From: an uncultured bacterium
GTDB lineage: Bacteria > Cyanobacteriota > Vampirovibrionia > Gastranaerophilales > Gastranaerophilaceae
Assembly (NCBI GenBank): GCA_949300515.1
Contig: CASGEP010000020.1
Coordinates: 1 to 49,622 of the forward strand
Reading direction: 5' to 3'
Length of the DNA: 49,622 bases
Below the pieces are notes generated by a model. That model did not search any database. It worked only from the letters and a program-made list of their open reading frames with translations, and was not told the DNA's origin. The position numbers were made by a program, and so were the translations under genes. Below are positions 8,095-18,722 of the stretch, one piece after another. Numbering within the stretch: the first letter of the stretch is position 1; each line of letters opens with the position of its first letter.

Positions 8095-10119
8095 ATGAAT
8101 ATTACCCCGAAAATTATTAATAAAAACGTGCCTGCTTTCGGTTCGGCTTTGCCGAGCGCAGATGATATGCAGGCACTTTCGCGCTTTGTTTCCTGCTCTC
8201 TTAATAATCTTTATGATGATGCGGTTGAAGTCACAGAGAAAAACGCGCCCGAACTTATCGAGAAAATCGACAGGTATTCATATGTTCACGACGACTCCGC
8301 GTTAAGGACCGCAAAATATTCGCTCAGGTCGCTTTTGACCATGCCCCTTGATGCGCTTGATTTTATCATTCAAAAATTCCCTAATTCACGGTTAAATAAT
8401 CTTGAATTTTTAAAAAAACACAGGGAAGCAAATAAGGCCCAAGATATTGTTAACGCCCTTCGCGGCATGCAGAGTAACGGATTTGACTTTATAAAAGAAG
8501 CAATGCCCAAAGGCGGCGTTTACCCTACAGGTAAGAAGTGTACTCCTTATTGCACGTCAATTTGTTCCAAAATAACAGAAAATTTTGCAAAACTGGTAAA
8601 CGGGCAAATGCGCTATGATGTCGCCAATTACGATACAAAACGCGAAAGGTTTGTAACGCGTATTGTATCGGGCTTTACCGCAGCACTGTTTTTGGGGAAC
8701 GATTTTTATAATAAAGCAATTCAAAAAGGCAGAAGCCAACAGGAGGCGCAAAAAGAACAGCGCCTGAAACAGGGGCAGGAAATAAAAGAGAATATCTGTG
8801 AAGCACTGACCCAGTTTGCGGTATTGTCTTGCTTTTCAAAAGCCGCAAACTCAAGTGTCTGGGCTACTGCACTAATCAGCACGGTTATAGGGCTTGTTTC
8901 AAGGGTTGTTTCAAGATTGTCGTCAAATATGCCAATCGGTAGAATAGAAGTGCCCGAAGGTAACAAAAAATCCTACATAAAAATGGAAGATTTTCTAAAC
9001 TCCGCAAAAGAAGGCAAGACTCCGGACATTAAACAAGATGGCGCAATAAACGCAGACAAAAACAAAAAACCGGTCTTGAGCTTAAGAAATATTCTTGCCT
9101 TCTGTGCCTTGAGTATCGCAGGCGGATATGCCGCAAAAGGGCTGTCAAAACATACGGATTTTGGCAGAAAAATTTCCGATCTCTTTAAAAAATATTCAGA
9201 TATGCTGAATAAGGGCACCATGAGAGATGTCGTTATTACAAAAGATGACTACAGCGTGTTTCACGACTGTTTATTTGTAAAAGGCAATCAAAAACTAATA
9301 GATACGCTCGCATCGAAAATCAAGGAAAAAGGAATAGGCGAAGACGGTTTTGTAATCGGCAAAGATTTTGTTACAAAAAAACTTCCCATAATAGGTCTTG
9401 AAGTCAGACTTAAGGATTTGCGCGAGCTTATGAGTGCTCCGCTGAGATTTGTAAAAGAACTTGTTATGTATCCCTACAAAATAGCTCATAAACTTGAAAA
9501 CGCCATAAAAAATGCCGGCGCAAAGCCCGCGGGCAGGGCAAAATTTTTGAAATACGATGAAAATGACCCTTATCATGTTTTGAATTTATATAACAGATTT
9601 TTGGACTATAGGGCAAAATACGGCGATAACAAAGAAAAACTCATAGATGAGTTTAATAAATATGTAAGAAAAATGGAAGTACTGTCAAACAACAATATTA
9701 CATCATCCAAAGGAAACAATTCAAAAATTGCCGTTATTGCGCAGACTCTGGGCACCCTTACGGGCATGTGGTTTAATATGAATGACGAATTTAACGCTTC
9801 TGTCAGAAACGGAAGCACCAAAGAGCAGGCTGAAAAAGATGCAAGACTAAGAGGAATTAATAAATTCTTCAGAATGTGCGTTCAGGTAATTATCTCAGGC
9901 TCGCTTAACAACCTTTTTGTAAAACAATATAACGAATCACTTTTGAACTCGGGTCTTGTTGTAGCGGCAAGTACGGTGCTCACCGATGCGGGCTCAAGGG
10001 TTTTAACAGGCATGCCTGCACGAAAAATGACTAAAGAAGAACTTGAAAAATACCAAAAAGACCACAAAGAAGGCTTTATGTCGTGGTATTACAAGTTAAT
10101 TGATAAACTCGCTTCATAG
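8095..10119 (+). CDS. Large hypothetical membrane protein with internal domain duplication
   Basis: About 674 residues from the ATG at 8095; an in-frame GTG at 8071 is also possible and neither has a good ribosome-binding site. The ATG was chosen because it gives the MNITPK...VPAFGSA N-terminus typical of its neighbours. Hydrophobic segments are visible near 185-200, 230-275, 335-355, 545-565 and 590-640. Two segments of about 88 residues (roughly 197-285 and 561-648) look alike: a ND-x-(F/Y)N-x-G-x-S/T-x-(Q/E)-A-(Q/E)-K-R-L block, then a hydrophobic hairpin ending SRV(V/L)..MP. The middle is hydrophilic and Lys-rich. No family or function is recognised; a membrane-anchored role is inferred. 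Confidence 0.75.
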   Translation: MNITPKIINKNVPAFGSALPSADDMQALSRFVSCSLNNLYDDAVEVTEKNAPELIEKIDRYSYVHDDSALRTAKYSLRSLLTMPLDALDFIIQKFPNSRLNNLEFLKKHREANKAQDIVNALRGMQSNGFDFIKEAMPKGGVYPTGKKCTPYCTSICSKITENFAKLVNGQMRYDVANYDTKRERFVTRIVSGFTAALFLGNDFYNKAIQKGRSQQEAQKEQRLKQGQEIKENICEALTQFAVLSCFSKAANSSVWATALISTVIGLVSRVVSRLSSNMPIGRIEVPEGNKKSYIKMEDFLNSAKEGKTPDIKQDGAINADKNKKPVLSLRNILAFCALSIAGGYAAKGLSKHTDFGRKISDLFKKYSDMLNKGTMRDVVITKDDYSVFHDCLFVKGNQKLIDTLASKIKEKGIGEDGFVIGKDFVTKKLPIIGLEVRLKDLRELMSAPLRFVKELVMYPYKIAHKLENAIKNAGAKPAGRAKFLKYDENDPYHVLNLYNRFLDYRAKYGDNKEKLIDEFNKYVRKMEVLSNNNITSSKGNNSKIAVIAQTLGTLTGMWFNMNDEFNASVRNGSTKEQAEKDARLRGINKFFRMCVQVIISGSLNNLFVKQYNESLLNSGLVVAASTVLTDAGSRVLTGMPARKMTKEELEKYQKDHKEGFMSWYYKLIDKLAS

Positions 10120-10149
10120 TAACAGGGTTTAAATTTTATCTGCAAAACA

Positions 10150-10181
10150 AAAAAAGTAAGCTTTGTGCTTACTTTTTTTGT
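10150..10181. terminator. Bidirectional intrinsic terminator
   Basis: A run of A, a stem GTAAGC/GCTTAC with loop TTTGT, and a run of T form a symmetric terminator between the rightward membrane-protein gene and the leftward tRNA-Gly. Confidence 0.85.
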
Positions 10182-10215
10182 TTAATTATTTATTAAATAA
10201 CCGTTTTGTTAATTA

Positions 10216-10290
10216 TGGAGCGGGAGACGAGGCTCGAACTCGCGACATCTTCCTTGGCAAGGAAGCATTCTACCACTGAATTACTCCCGC
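10216..10290 (-). tRNA. tRNA-Gly (anticodon GCC)
   Basis: The minus strand gives acceptor GCGGGAG/CTCCCGC, a short D-arm ATTC/GAAT, anticodon stem CTTCC/GGAAG with loop TTGCCAA, T-arm GCGAG/CTCGT (last pair G-T) with loop TTCGAGC, discriminator T and an encoded CCA. Confidence 0.95.
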
Positions 10291-10306
10291 AAACAGCGAT
10301 AAATCT

Positions 10307-10334
10307 ATAATACATGTTAAAAAAAATATTTCAA
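10307..10334 (-). promoter_or_regulatory. Promoter of tRNA-Gly
   Basis: Reading leftward, TTGAAA (10334-10329), a 16-base spacer and TATTAT (10312-10307) form a sigma-70 type promoter. It ends 17 bases before the tRNA, the expected distance for a short leader. Confidence 0.6.
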
Positions 10335-10403
10335 GTATTTTTTTATTTTAGCTGCATTCCGCACATGCTGCAAGGTTTTTGACCTATTCTGCAGCGGTAT
10401 ATT

Positions 10404-10787
10404 TTATTTTTGCTCCATGTTGTCTTGTTTTTTGCTCATGTTAAGTGCAATAATTGCTGCGCCGGATAACAGCGAAACTGCTCCGCCAAGAATTTTAAGC
10501 GGCAAATTTTGCCCTCTTAAAGTTTTTTTTGCACCTTCTTGATTTGATACAACATATTTGCGGCCGGTTGCGGCAAACAGTGTTAAAACCGTTCCCAGAA
10601 CGCTTCCCGCCGCAAGCGATGAATTTACTTTTGCTTTTGTGCTCTCATTAGAATTTACAAAAGTATCTCTTATTTCAAAAGCCTTAACCTTTGCATTTTC
10701 AAGCAAGCCGGCCTGTGCCTTTACTGCTGTATCTGTATTTTGGGTACTTTGTATAACTGTTGTTTGAGGATTAATTCCCTGTGTCAT
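10404..10787 (-). CDS. Hypothetical protein with two C-terminal membrane segments
   Basis: 127 residues from the ATG at 10787, which has AGGAG ten bases upstream; an in-frame TTG nine bases earlier overlaps that site and is rejected. The N-terminus (MTQGINPQTTVIQSTQNTDTAV) is Gln/Thr-rich and polar. Two hydrophobic segments follow, SSLAAGSVLGTVLTLFAA and ILGGAVSLLSGAAIIALN, joined by a basic loop. The tail is KKQDNMEQK. No family is recognised; a small inner-membrane protein is inferred. It lies between tRNA-Gly and pfp and is divergent from pfp. Confidence 0.65.
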   Translation of the reverse strand: MTQGINPQTTVIQSTQNTDTAVKAQAGLLENAKVKAFEIRDTFVNSNESTKAKVNSSLAAGSVLGTVLTLFAATGRKYVVSNQEGAKKTLRGQNLPLKILGGAVSLLSGAAIIALNMSKKQDNMEQK

Positions 10788-10941
10788 AATTATCAACTCC
10801 TAATTATTTCTTAAGTTTAAAGTATACTGAAAATTTTTTTTGTACATTTTTAAAAAAATTTTACATTTCTTAATTTTTGCTTGTTTTGCTTGTTTGTAAT
10901 AAAATGTTACTCAGCAATGGAGCTAAATAAGGAGATAATTT

Positions 10942-12624
10942 ATGCGTGAATGTTCACCTCTGCACAAAGAAAGATTGAATTATAAACCAAAGTTAGCGGG
11001 AGTGCTTGCTAACGGCATTAAAAATATTAAAATTAACTACGGAAACACTACAACGGCAGTTAAAGATGCCGGTGAAATCCAAAAACTTTTTAAAGATGTA
11101 TACGGTCAGCCCCTTGTAAGTTTCGGAAATGACGGCGAGGCTTTGAATTTCAATCAGAAAAACGTAGGCGTTATTTTATCGGGCGGTCAGGCTCCAGGCG
11201 GACACAACGTTATAGCAGGTCTTTATGATGCGCTCAAAGCGGCTAATCCGAACAATATTCTATACGGTTTTTTGGGCGGTCCTTCAGGAATAATTGAAAA
11301 TAAATATGTAAAATTTGACGATGAATTTATTAATAAATTCAGAAATACCGGCGGTTTTGATATAATCGGCTCGGGTAGAACAAAACTTGAAACGGAAGAA
11401 CAGTTTGAAAAAGCGCTGCAAAACTGCAGAGCGTTAAATATTAACGCAATTGTTATAATCGGCGGCGACGATTCAAACACTAACGCCTGCATGCTGGCTC
11501 AGTGGCTAAAAGCTAAGGGAACGGACATTCAGGTAATAGGCTGCCCCAAAACAATTGACGGCGACTTGAAAAACGACCAGATTGAAATCTCTTTCGGTTT
11601 TGATACCGCAACAAAAACATATGCTGAACTTATCGGAAATATTCAAAGAGATGCAAATTCAGCTAAAAAATACTGGCACTTCATTAAACTTATGGGAAGA
11701 AGCGCAACTCATGTGGGTCTGGAAGTTGCTTTGCAGGTTCAGCCCAATATTACCCTTATTTCGGAAGAAGTGGAAGCAAAACAAATGTCCCTTGAGAGCA
11801 TTGTTGACTATATTACGGACATCGTCGTTAAGCGTTCGCAAATGGGTAAAAACTTTGGTGTGGCTTTAATTCCCGAAGGTCTTATCGAGTTTATTCCCGA
11901 AATGAAAACCATGATTTCAAACCTCAACGACCTTCTTGCGGTTCTTGAAAAAGACGAAAATTTCGTTAATGCGCCAAATTCTCAAAAGTATCAAATCATT
12001 GAATCAAGGCTTGAAGGTCAAAATGCAAAAGTGTTTAACTCTCTGCCCGATATGATTAAAGCTCAGCTGCTTATGGACAGAGATCCGCACGGCAACGTTC
12101 AGGTTTCAAAAATTGATACCGAAAAGCTTTTGATTGAAATGGTAAAACAAAGATTAAAAGCACTTAAGGCACAAGGCAAATATAACGGTAAATTCTCCGA
12201 TCAGGCACATTTCTTCGGTTATGAGGGAAGATGTGCAATGCCTTCAAACTTTGATGCCGATTACTGCTATTCCCTTGGCTATAATGCTTTTGCCCTTATT
12301 CAGGCAGGTCTTACGGGTTACCTTTCATCCGTTAAAAACCTTACCGCTCCTGCAAGCGAATGGAAAGCCGGCGGCGTGCCGTTAACAATGATGATGAACA
12401 TGGAAAAACGCCACGGAGTTATGAAACCCGTTATTCAAAAAGCACTTGTTGACCTTAATGGCCCTGTCTTTAAGGCATTTGAACAAAGAAGGGAAAAATG
12501 GGCGCTTAATGACTGCTACGTATTCCCGGGTGCCATTCAGTACTTCGGACCATGTGAAGTATGCGACGTTACAACGCTTACTTTACAGCTCGAGCAGCAA
12601 AAAGTTCCTGTAGGTACAAACTAA
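10942..12624 (+). CDS. pfp: PPi-dependent 6-phosphofructokinase (pyrophosphate-fructose-6-phosphate 1-phosphotransferase)
   Basis: 560 residues, the size of the long PPi-dependent clade. It reversibly phosphorylates fructose 6-phosphate with pyrophosphate, saving ATP in fermentative glycolysis. Visible motifs are the phosphate-binding [14 protein letters not shown] (about residue 74), GGDDS at about 174 (the second Asp replaces the Gly of ATP enzymes and marks PPi use), PKTIDGD at about 202 with the catalytic Asp, and the substrate motif [16 protein letters not shown] lies eight bases before the ATG. A strong terminator follows, so it is a single-gene unit. The absence of an ATP-type motif makes the PPi assignment firm. 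Confidence 0.93.
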   Translation: MRECSPLHKERLNYKPKLAGVLANGIKNIKINYGNTTTAVKDAGEIQKLFKDVYGQPLVSFGNDGEALNFNQKNVGVILSGGQAPGGHNVIAGLYDALKAANPNNILYGFLGGPSGIIENKYVKFDDEFINKFRNTGGFDIIGSGRTKLETEEQFEKALQNCRALNINAIVIIGGDDSNTNACMLAQWLKAKGTDIQVIGCPKTIDGDLKNDQIEISFGFDTATKTYAELIGNIQRDANSAKKYWHFIKLMGRSATHVGLEVALQVQPNITLISEEVEAKQMSLESIVDYITDIVVKRSQMGKNFGVALIPEGLIEFIPEMKTMISNLNDLLAVLEKDENFVNAPNSQKYQIIESRLEGQNAKVFNSLPDMIKAQLLMDRDPHGNVQVSKIDTEKLLIEMVKQRLKALKAQGKYNGKFSDQAHFFGYEGRCAMPSNFDADYCYSLGYNAFALIQAGLTGYLSSVKNLTAPASEWKAGGVPLTMMMNMEKRHGVMKPVIQKALVDLNGPVFKAFEQRREKWALNDCYVFPGAIQYFGPCEVCDVTTLTLQLEQQKVPVGTN

Positions 12625-12631
12625 AAATTTT

Positions 12632-12665
12632 GGCGCACAAGACAATGTAGACTTGTGCGCCTTTT
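12632..12665 (+). terminator. Intrinsic terminator after pfp
   Basis: GGCGCACAAG and CTTGTGCGCC make a perfect 10-bp stem with a 10-base loop, followed by TTTT. Confidence 0.9.
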
Positions 12666-12689
12666 GCACTCTTTAAAAAAGGATTAATG

Positions 12690-13787
12690 ATGTTAAAAGC
12701 CGGTATTGTAGGACTTCCCAACGTTGGTAAATCAACTCTGTTTAATGCGCTCACTCTTTCAAAAAATGCACAGAGCGCAAACTATCCGTTTTGTACAATT
12801 GAACCGAATGTCGGTGTTGTAACCGTGCCCGATGAAAGATTATACAAGCTTCAGCCGCTTGTAAAGACGGATACCGTTATACCGACGGCTATTGAATTTG
12901 TTGACATTGCGGGGCTTGTAAAAGGCGCAAGCAAGGGTGAGGGTCTCGGTAACCAGTTTTTGCATAATATTCGTGAAGTTGATGCCATAATTCAGGTTGT
13001 AAGATGTTTTGATGATGAAAACACAATACATGTTAACGGCAAAATTGACCCTATAGACGATATTGAAACAATTAACACTGAGCTTGCTCTTGCCGATATA
13101 TCCACCCTTGAAAACCGCCTCAAAAGAATTTCAAAACAGGTAAAAGGCGGTGATAAAGAGGCTGTCCTTGAAAATTCAATTATCGAAAGACTTATGCCTT
13201 ACCTTGAACAGGGCAGATTTATTAACGTCAAAGAGTTATTTAATGAAGAAGAACAAAAATGCCTGCACCATTTTCACCTTCTTATGACAAAGCCTGTAAT
13301 ATACTGCGCAAATGTCGCTGAGGGCGACCTAGCGGGCGGAAATGAGCATGTGGAGCGTGTTAAAAAGTATGCAGAGCAAAGCGGCGCACAGGTTGTTATG
13401 ATATGTGCGGGCATTGAATCAGAGCTTGTCGAATTGGGCGAAGCAGAGTCTAAAAACTACTTAAAAGAGCTTGGCGCCGACTCCTCGGGAATTGAAAAAA
13501 TGATTAAGTCAGTCTATGACCTTCTGGGGCTCAGGACATATATTACCGCGGGAGAAAAAGAAGTGCGCGCATGGACAATTACAAAAGGCACAAAAGCTCC
13601 GCAGGCGGCAGGCGTTATACACACAGACTTTGAAAAAGGCTTTATTAAAGCGGAAGTTGTGTCCTATAATGATTTTATTGCGGCGGGTTCCTGGGCAGCA
13701 GCAAGAGAAAAGGGAACGGCAAGACTCGAGGGTAAAGACTACGTGGTGCAAGACGGCGACATAATGCTTTTCAGGTTTGCGAACTAA
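12690..13787 (+). CDS. ychF: Redox-regulated ATPase/GTPase YchF (OLA1 family)
   Basis: 365 residues, the usual length of YchF. The P-loop GLPNVGKST opens the protein, [21 protein letters not shown] is the G3 region, and the base-recognition motif is NVAE (ANVAEGDL) instead of NKxD, which in this family shifts preference to ATP. The C-terminal TGS domain ([19 protein letters not shown]...GFIKAEVV) is intact. Two ATGs are adjacent; the second (12690) has AGGA at six bases and the first only at three. YchF associates with ribosomes and stress responses. It follows the pfp terminator and stands alone. Confidence 0.93.
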   Translation: MLKAGIVGLPNVGKSTLFNALTLSKNAQSANYPFCTIEPNVGVVTVPDERLYKLQPLVKTDTVIPTAIEFVDIAGLVKGASKGEGLGNQFLHNIREVDAIIQVVRCFDDENTIHVNGKIDPIDDIETINTELALADISTLENRLKRISKQVKGGDKEAVLENSIIERLMPYLEQGRFINVKELFNEEEQKCLHHFHLLMTKPVIYCANVAEGDLAGGNEHVERVKKYAEQSGAQVVMICAGIESELVELGEAESKNYLKELGADSSGIEKMIKSVYDLLGLRTYITAGEKEVRAWTITKGTKAPQAAGVIHTDFEKGFIKAEVVSYNDFIAAGSWAAAREKGTARLEGKDYVVQDGDIMLFRFAN

Positions 13788-13890
13788 ACTTTTTAATATA
13801 TTAAAAAAAATACTGCTATTAACGCTTGACTAAGTAATTTTTTTTGTGCTAGTACAACCATGTAATGTAATCATGGAAGGTTGGTTTTAT

Positions 13891-14250
13891 ATGAAAGTAG
13901 ATAAAATTGCCGCCGAGGCAGTATACTTTTCTCATGCCGGCTATGAAAACGACATGCAGACAAGCGATGCACGCGACGTGATAGGCGATGATTCCAGAAT
14001 TGACGATAAAATGGATGAAACCATGAAGTATTTAAATGCACTGTCTGATGAAAAAAAGTGTGATTTATCCGTTAAACTCGACTATGACCCGCGCACAAAA
14101 ACAGGCGAGATTACGGGTGAAATAAAAGATAGGGAAGGTAATAAACCTCCTCGCCAAGTAAGAGTTGCCATAAACTCGGATAACGAAAACAGTGTTATAA
14201 GCCATATTAACCAGTTTAAAAACAGCTGCAGCGCGATAATACGCTCTTAA
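13891..14250 (+). CDS. Hypothetical protein, 119 aa
   Basis: No family is recognised. The ATG at 13891 is preferred because GGAAGG lies about ten bases upstream; in-frame ATGs at 13846 and 13873 lack such a site. The protein is soluble and acidic: MKVDKIAAEAVYFSHAGYEND, a helical segment DDKMDETMKYLNALSDEKKCDLSV, then alternating strands (LDYDPRTKTGEITGEIKDREG, RQVRVAINSD) that suggest a small beta sheet. Its stop overlaps by three to four bases the stop of the gene on the other strand (shared TTAA). Confidence 0.6.
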   Translation: MKVDKIAAEAVYFSHAGYENDMQTSDARDVIGDDSRIDDKMDETMKYLNALSDEKKCDLSVKLDYDPRTKTGEITGEIKDREGNKPPRQVRVAINSDNENSVISHINQFKNSCSAIIRS

Positions 14251-14750
14251 TCCGCAATATATTCGATATATCTCTCAAGGGCTTTATATCCGTCGTAAAA
14301 TTCCCCCACTGCGGTAGAGTAGTTACTTGCCCTTAAGAATTTCAACTCTTTAACACGGATTTCAAAGATTTCATCCGCATAGGCTTTTACGTAGGTGTCT
14401 GCGGAATTTGACCAGATTTTCAGCTGTTCAAGCTGGTGGTTAATCTGTGATATGGTTGAATTTTCAAGCAAATCAAAGCCGTACTTTTTTAAAATAGAGC
14501 GTTCATAGTTGTTAATTCTAGAATGCAGCACGCTAAAGCCGAAAATCCTTTTAATTACCATATAGTTTGCGGCAATCTGTCTGTGTTTTTGAGGTATTTG
14601 ACCGCGTGCAATGAGGGATGACATGCTAAGATTGTCATACCTGCTGTATGAATTTCTCTCTGTATCGTTTCTGTACATTTTTTTGGAAAATTTTTGAAAC
14701 ACTTTTTCTATTCCATCTGCTCCCAAATCAATTATAAAATAAAAATCCAA
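14247..14750 (-). CDS. Hypothetical protein, up to 167 aa
   Basis: No family is recognised. The longest frame starts with TTG at 14750; an internal GTG (about residue 17) and ATG (residue 25, MYRNDTERNSYSRYD) are alternatives, and none has a strong ribosome-binding site, so the true N-terminus is unsettled. The protein is predicted all-helical and charged (ILKKYGFDLLENSTISQINHQ, ADEIFEIRVKELKFLRASNY), without signal peptide or membrane segment. It is convergent with, and overlaps the stop of, the preceding gene. Confidence 0.55.
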   Translation of the reverse strand: MDFYFIIDLGADGIEKVFQKFSKKMYRNDTERNSYSRYDNLSMSSLIARGQIPQKHRQIAANYMVIKRIFGFSVLHSRINNYERSILKKYGFDLLENSTISQINHQLEQLKIWSNSADTYVKAYADEIFEIRVKELKFLRASNYSTAVGEFYDGYKALERYIEYIAD

Positions 14751-14890
14751 AACGGGCTTTATTCTTAATCAAAAGTTACATTAAGTTTAACCTGCTTGTA
14801 AACAAATGTAAATATTTATTTGTATTAATGTCATATTTATAATTTACTTGTTTTGTAAGTTTATAGTTACAAGAAAGGAATTAAACAGTT

Positions 14891-15589
14891 ATGATTACCC
14901 CTATCGGTTCATCGCAACCCGTAAACTCTACAAATTTTACATCCAAATTTAAAAATAAATACGGCTGCTCTCACAAAGAAGCTGATAAAAACACATCTTC
15001 AACTTCTCTGCCTTCCGTTTCTACAAATGCATATTTCGGCATAAACGGTGAGAGAAATAACTTTAGAGATGCTATGAAAAATATGACATATGCAGAGCTA
15101 TGTGGCATTGAAAGCAAACTTGCCGCAGGAGAAGAAGGTTATAATGACGAAAACTCCGCACTAAAGCTTTATGATGTAAGGGACGTAATATACAGCAGAA
15201 TACGCCACCAGGGTAAATTTGGCGAATTTATCGTTAATCCGTTCTACCCCTCACTGAGCGATGTTTTCGGTGAAGATGTGCTTCGCGGTCACAGTGCGGC
15301 TGCCGCAAAGCTGCGCATTAAGGATAAAAAAGACAGCGGCGATTTACATGCATTGAATAATTCAGCCAAATACAAGGCTTTAGAAAGATTCTTTGAAGTT
15401 AAAGATGCAATTTCCGCTTTGTCAAATGCACAATTGAACGATTTGCTTGACAATGCACAGGTACAGGAAGACAGATTTGTTGCAGATGCAAAAGTAGGGC
15501 GCGATATGAGCGATTATACATGTATGGCAACTTACCAGATAGAAGCAATAAAATCCGAACTTAATGACAGGAAAGTCTACGGATTTTAA
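14891..15589 (+). CDS. Hypothetical protein with lineage-type NAYFG N-terminus
   Basis: 232 residues; AAAGGA lies 12 bases before the ATG. No known domain. The first 50 residues are Ser/Thr/Asn-rich (MITPIGSSQPVNSTNFTSKF ... STNAYFGING), matching the N-terminal style of the 7468 and 8095 proteins. The rest is a helical, charged domain with NMTYAELCGIESKLAAGEEG and LSNAQLNDLLDNAQVQEDRF, which look like two repeats of a helix-loop-helix; a central PFYPSLSDVFGEDVLRGH segment separates them. A strong terminator follows, so it is a single unit. Confidence 0.65.
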   Translation: MITPIGSSQPVNSTNFTSKFKNKYGCSHKEADKNTSSTSLPSVSTNAYFGINGERNNFRDAMKNMTYAELCGIESKLAAGEEGYNDENSALKLYDVRDVIYSRIRHQGKFGEFIVNPFYPSLSDVFGEDVLRGHSAAAAKLRIKDKKDSGDLHALNNSAKYKALERFFEVKDAISALSNAQLNDLLDNAQVQEDRFVADAKVGRDMSDYTCMATYQIEAIKSELNDRKVYGF

Positions 15590-15619
15590 TCAGTTTTAGG
15601 TATAGAGAATATTATTTCC

Positions 15620-15650
15620 GGCGCGCACCACTCGGCTTGCGCGCCTTTTA
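15620..15650 (+). terminator. Intrinsic terminator
   Basis: GGCGCGCA and TGCGCGCC form a perfect 8-bp GC-rich stem with a 10-base loop followed by TTTT, 30 bases after the stop of the preceding gene. Confidence 0.88.
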
Positions 15651-15715
15651 CTATACAAAAAGCTGCTTTTGTGCTTTAATTAAACATGCCAGATACTTAT
15701 GGAGGATTGGTTAAA

Positions 15716-17659
<1,944 letters not shown>

Positions 17660-17799
17660 ATTATAATTATATACGAAATTTGAAAAAAAAGTAAGGTGCA
17701 ATTTCTCCGCTATACTAAAATTTCTTAATATTATGATTGACTTTATACTTTGTTTGTTGTGAAATATAAGGTACATAATACTAACAATAAGGGGAAAAT

Positions 17800-18174
17800 A
17801 TGCCAACTATAAATCAACTGGTAAAAAATGAAAGAAAAAAGAATATAGATAAAACTAAGTCGCCCGCGCTTACAAACTGTCCGCAAAGACGCGGCGTTTG
17901 TACGAGGGTTTATACAACCGCACCTAAAAAACCGAACTCTGCAATGAGAAAAGTTGCTCGTGTAAGACTTACAAACGGTTTTGAGGTTACATCATATATT
18001 CCCGGTATCGGACACAATCTTCAAGAACACTCTGTTGTGCTGATCAGAGGCGGTAGGGTTAAAGACCTTCCGGGTGTCAGATACCACATTATTCGCGGTA
18101 CGCTTGATACTGCGGGAGTTGCAAACAGAACGCAAAGTAGATCTAAATACGGCGCAAAGAGAGCAAAAAAATAA
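17800..18174 (+). CDS. rpsL: Small ribosomal subunit protein S12
   Basis: 124 residues, standard length. The conserved decoding-centre text is complete: [30 protein letters not shown] (the lysine whose change gives streptomycin resistance is present as wild type) and the second loop [25 protein letters not shown]-containing ribosome-binding site precedes the ATG. It is 18 bases upstream of rpsG, as in the classic str operon. Confidence 0.98.
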   Translation: MPTINQLVKNERKKNIDKTKSPALTNCPQRRGVCTRVYTTAPKKPNSAMRKVARVRLTNGFEVTSYIPGIGHNLQEHSVVLIRGGRVKDLPGVRYHIIRGTLDTAGVANRTQSRSKYGAKRAKK

Positions 18175-18192
18175 GAAAGGTTAATAAAATAA

Positions 18193-18663
18193 ATGTCAAG
18201 ACGTTCTAAACCGGCAAAAAGATTACCATCGCCGGATCCTATATATAACAGTGTAGATATAGCTAAGTTTATCAACCGCCTTATGAAAAAGGGTAAAAAA
18301 TCGATTGCACAAAAGATTTTTTACTCTACTATGAGCAAAGTTGAAGAAAAAACAAAAACAGAACCGATGGAAGTGTTTAAAAAGGCGCTTTCAAACGCTA
18401 CTCCGCTTATTGAAGTTAAAGCTAGACGTATCGGCGGTTCAACTTATCAGGTGCCCATCGAAGTTAAGGCTGACAGAGGTCAGGCGCTCGGTTCTTGCTG
18501 GATTATTGAAGCTGCAAGAAAACGAGGCGGCAAATCAATGGTTGAAAAACTTACAAACGAGATTGTAGATGCTTCAAACGGTATAGGCGCTGCTTGCAAA
18601 AAACGTGAAGATACCCACAAAATGGCAGAAGCAAACAAAGCATTTGCACATTACAGATATTAA
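18193..18663 (+). CDS. rpsG: Small ribosomal subunit protein S7
   Basis: 156 residues, standard length. SRRSKPAKRLPSPDPIYNS, the beta-hairpin GGSTYQVPIEV and the C-terminal KKREDTHKMAEANKAFAHYRY are all typical; S7 nucleates 16S rRNA 3'-domain assembly. The usual next genes of the str operon, fusA and tuf, do not follow: a terminator and an unrelated enzyme come instead. Confidence 0.97.
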   Translation: MSRRSKPAKRLPSPDPIYNSVDIAKFINRLMKKGKKSIAQKIFYSTMSKVEEKTKTEPMEVFKKALSNATPLIEVKARRIGGSTYQVPIEVKADRGQALGSCWIIEAARKRGGKSMVEKLTNEIVDASNGIGAACKKREDTHKMAEANKAFAHYRY

Positions 18664-18676
18664 TTTTTAAATTCAT

Positions 18677-18706
18677 AAAAAACGCCTTCGTATAGAGGGC
18701 GTTTTT
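18677..18706 (+). terminator. Intrinsic terminator after rpsG
   Basis: AAAACGCC and GGCGTTTT pair around a short loop and a T-run follows. It closes a two-gene rpsL-rpsG unit. Confidence 0.85.
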
Positions 18707-18722
18707 GTTGTAAAATAATTCC

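Noticed and set aside
17660-17806. N-terminal extension of the leftward gene ending at 17282
   Set aside because: It would place coding sequence over the rpsL promoter and start, and the added residues look like translated AT-rich non-coding DNA.
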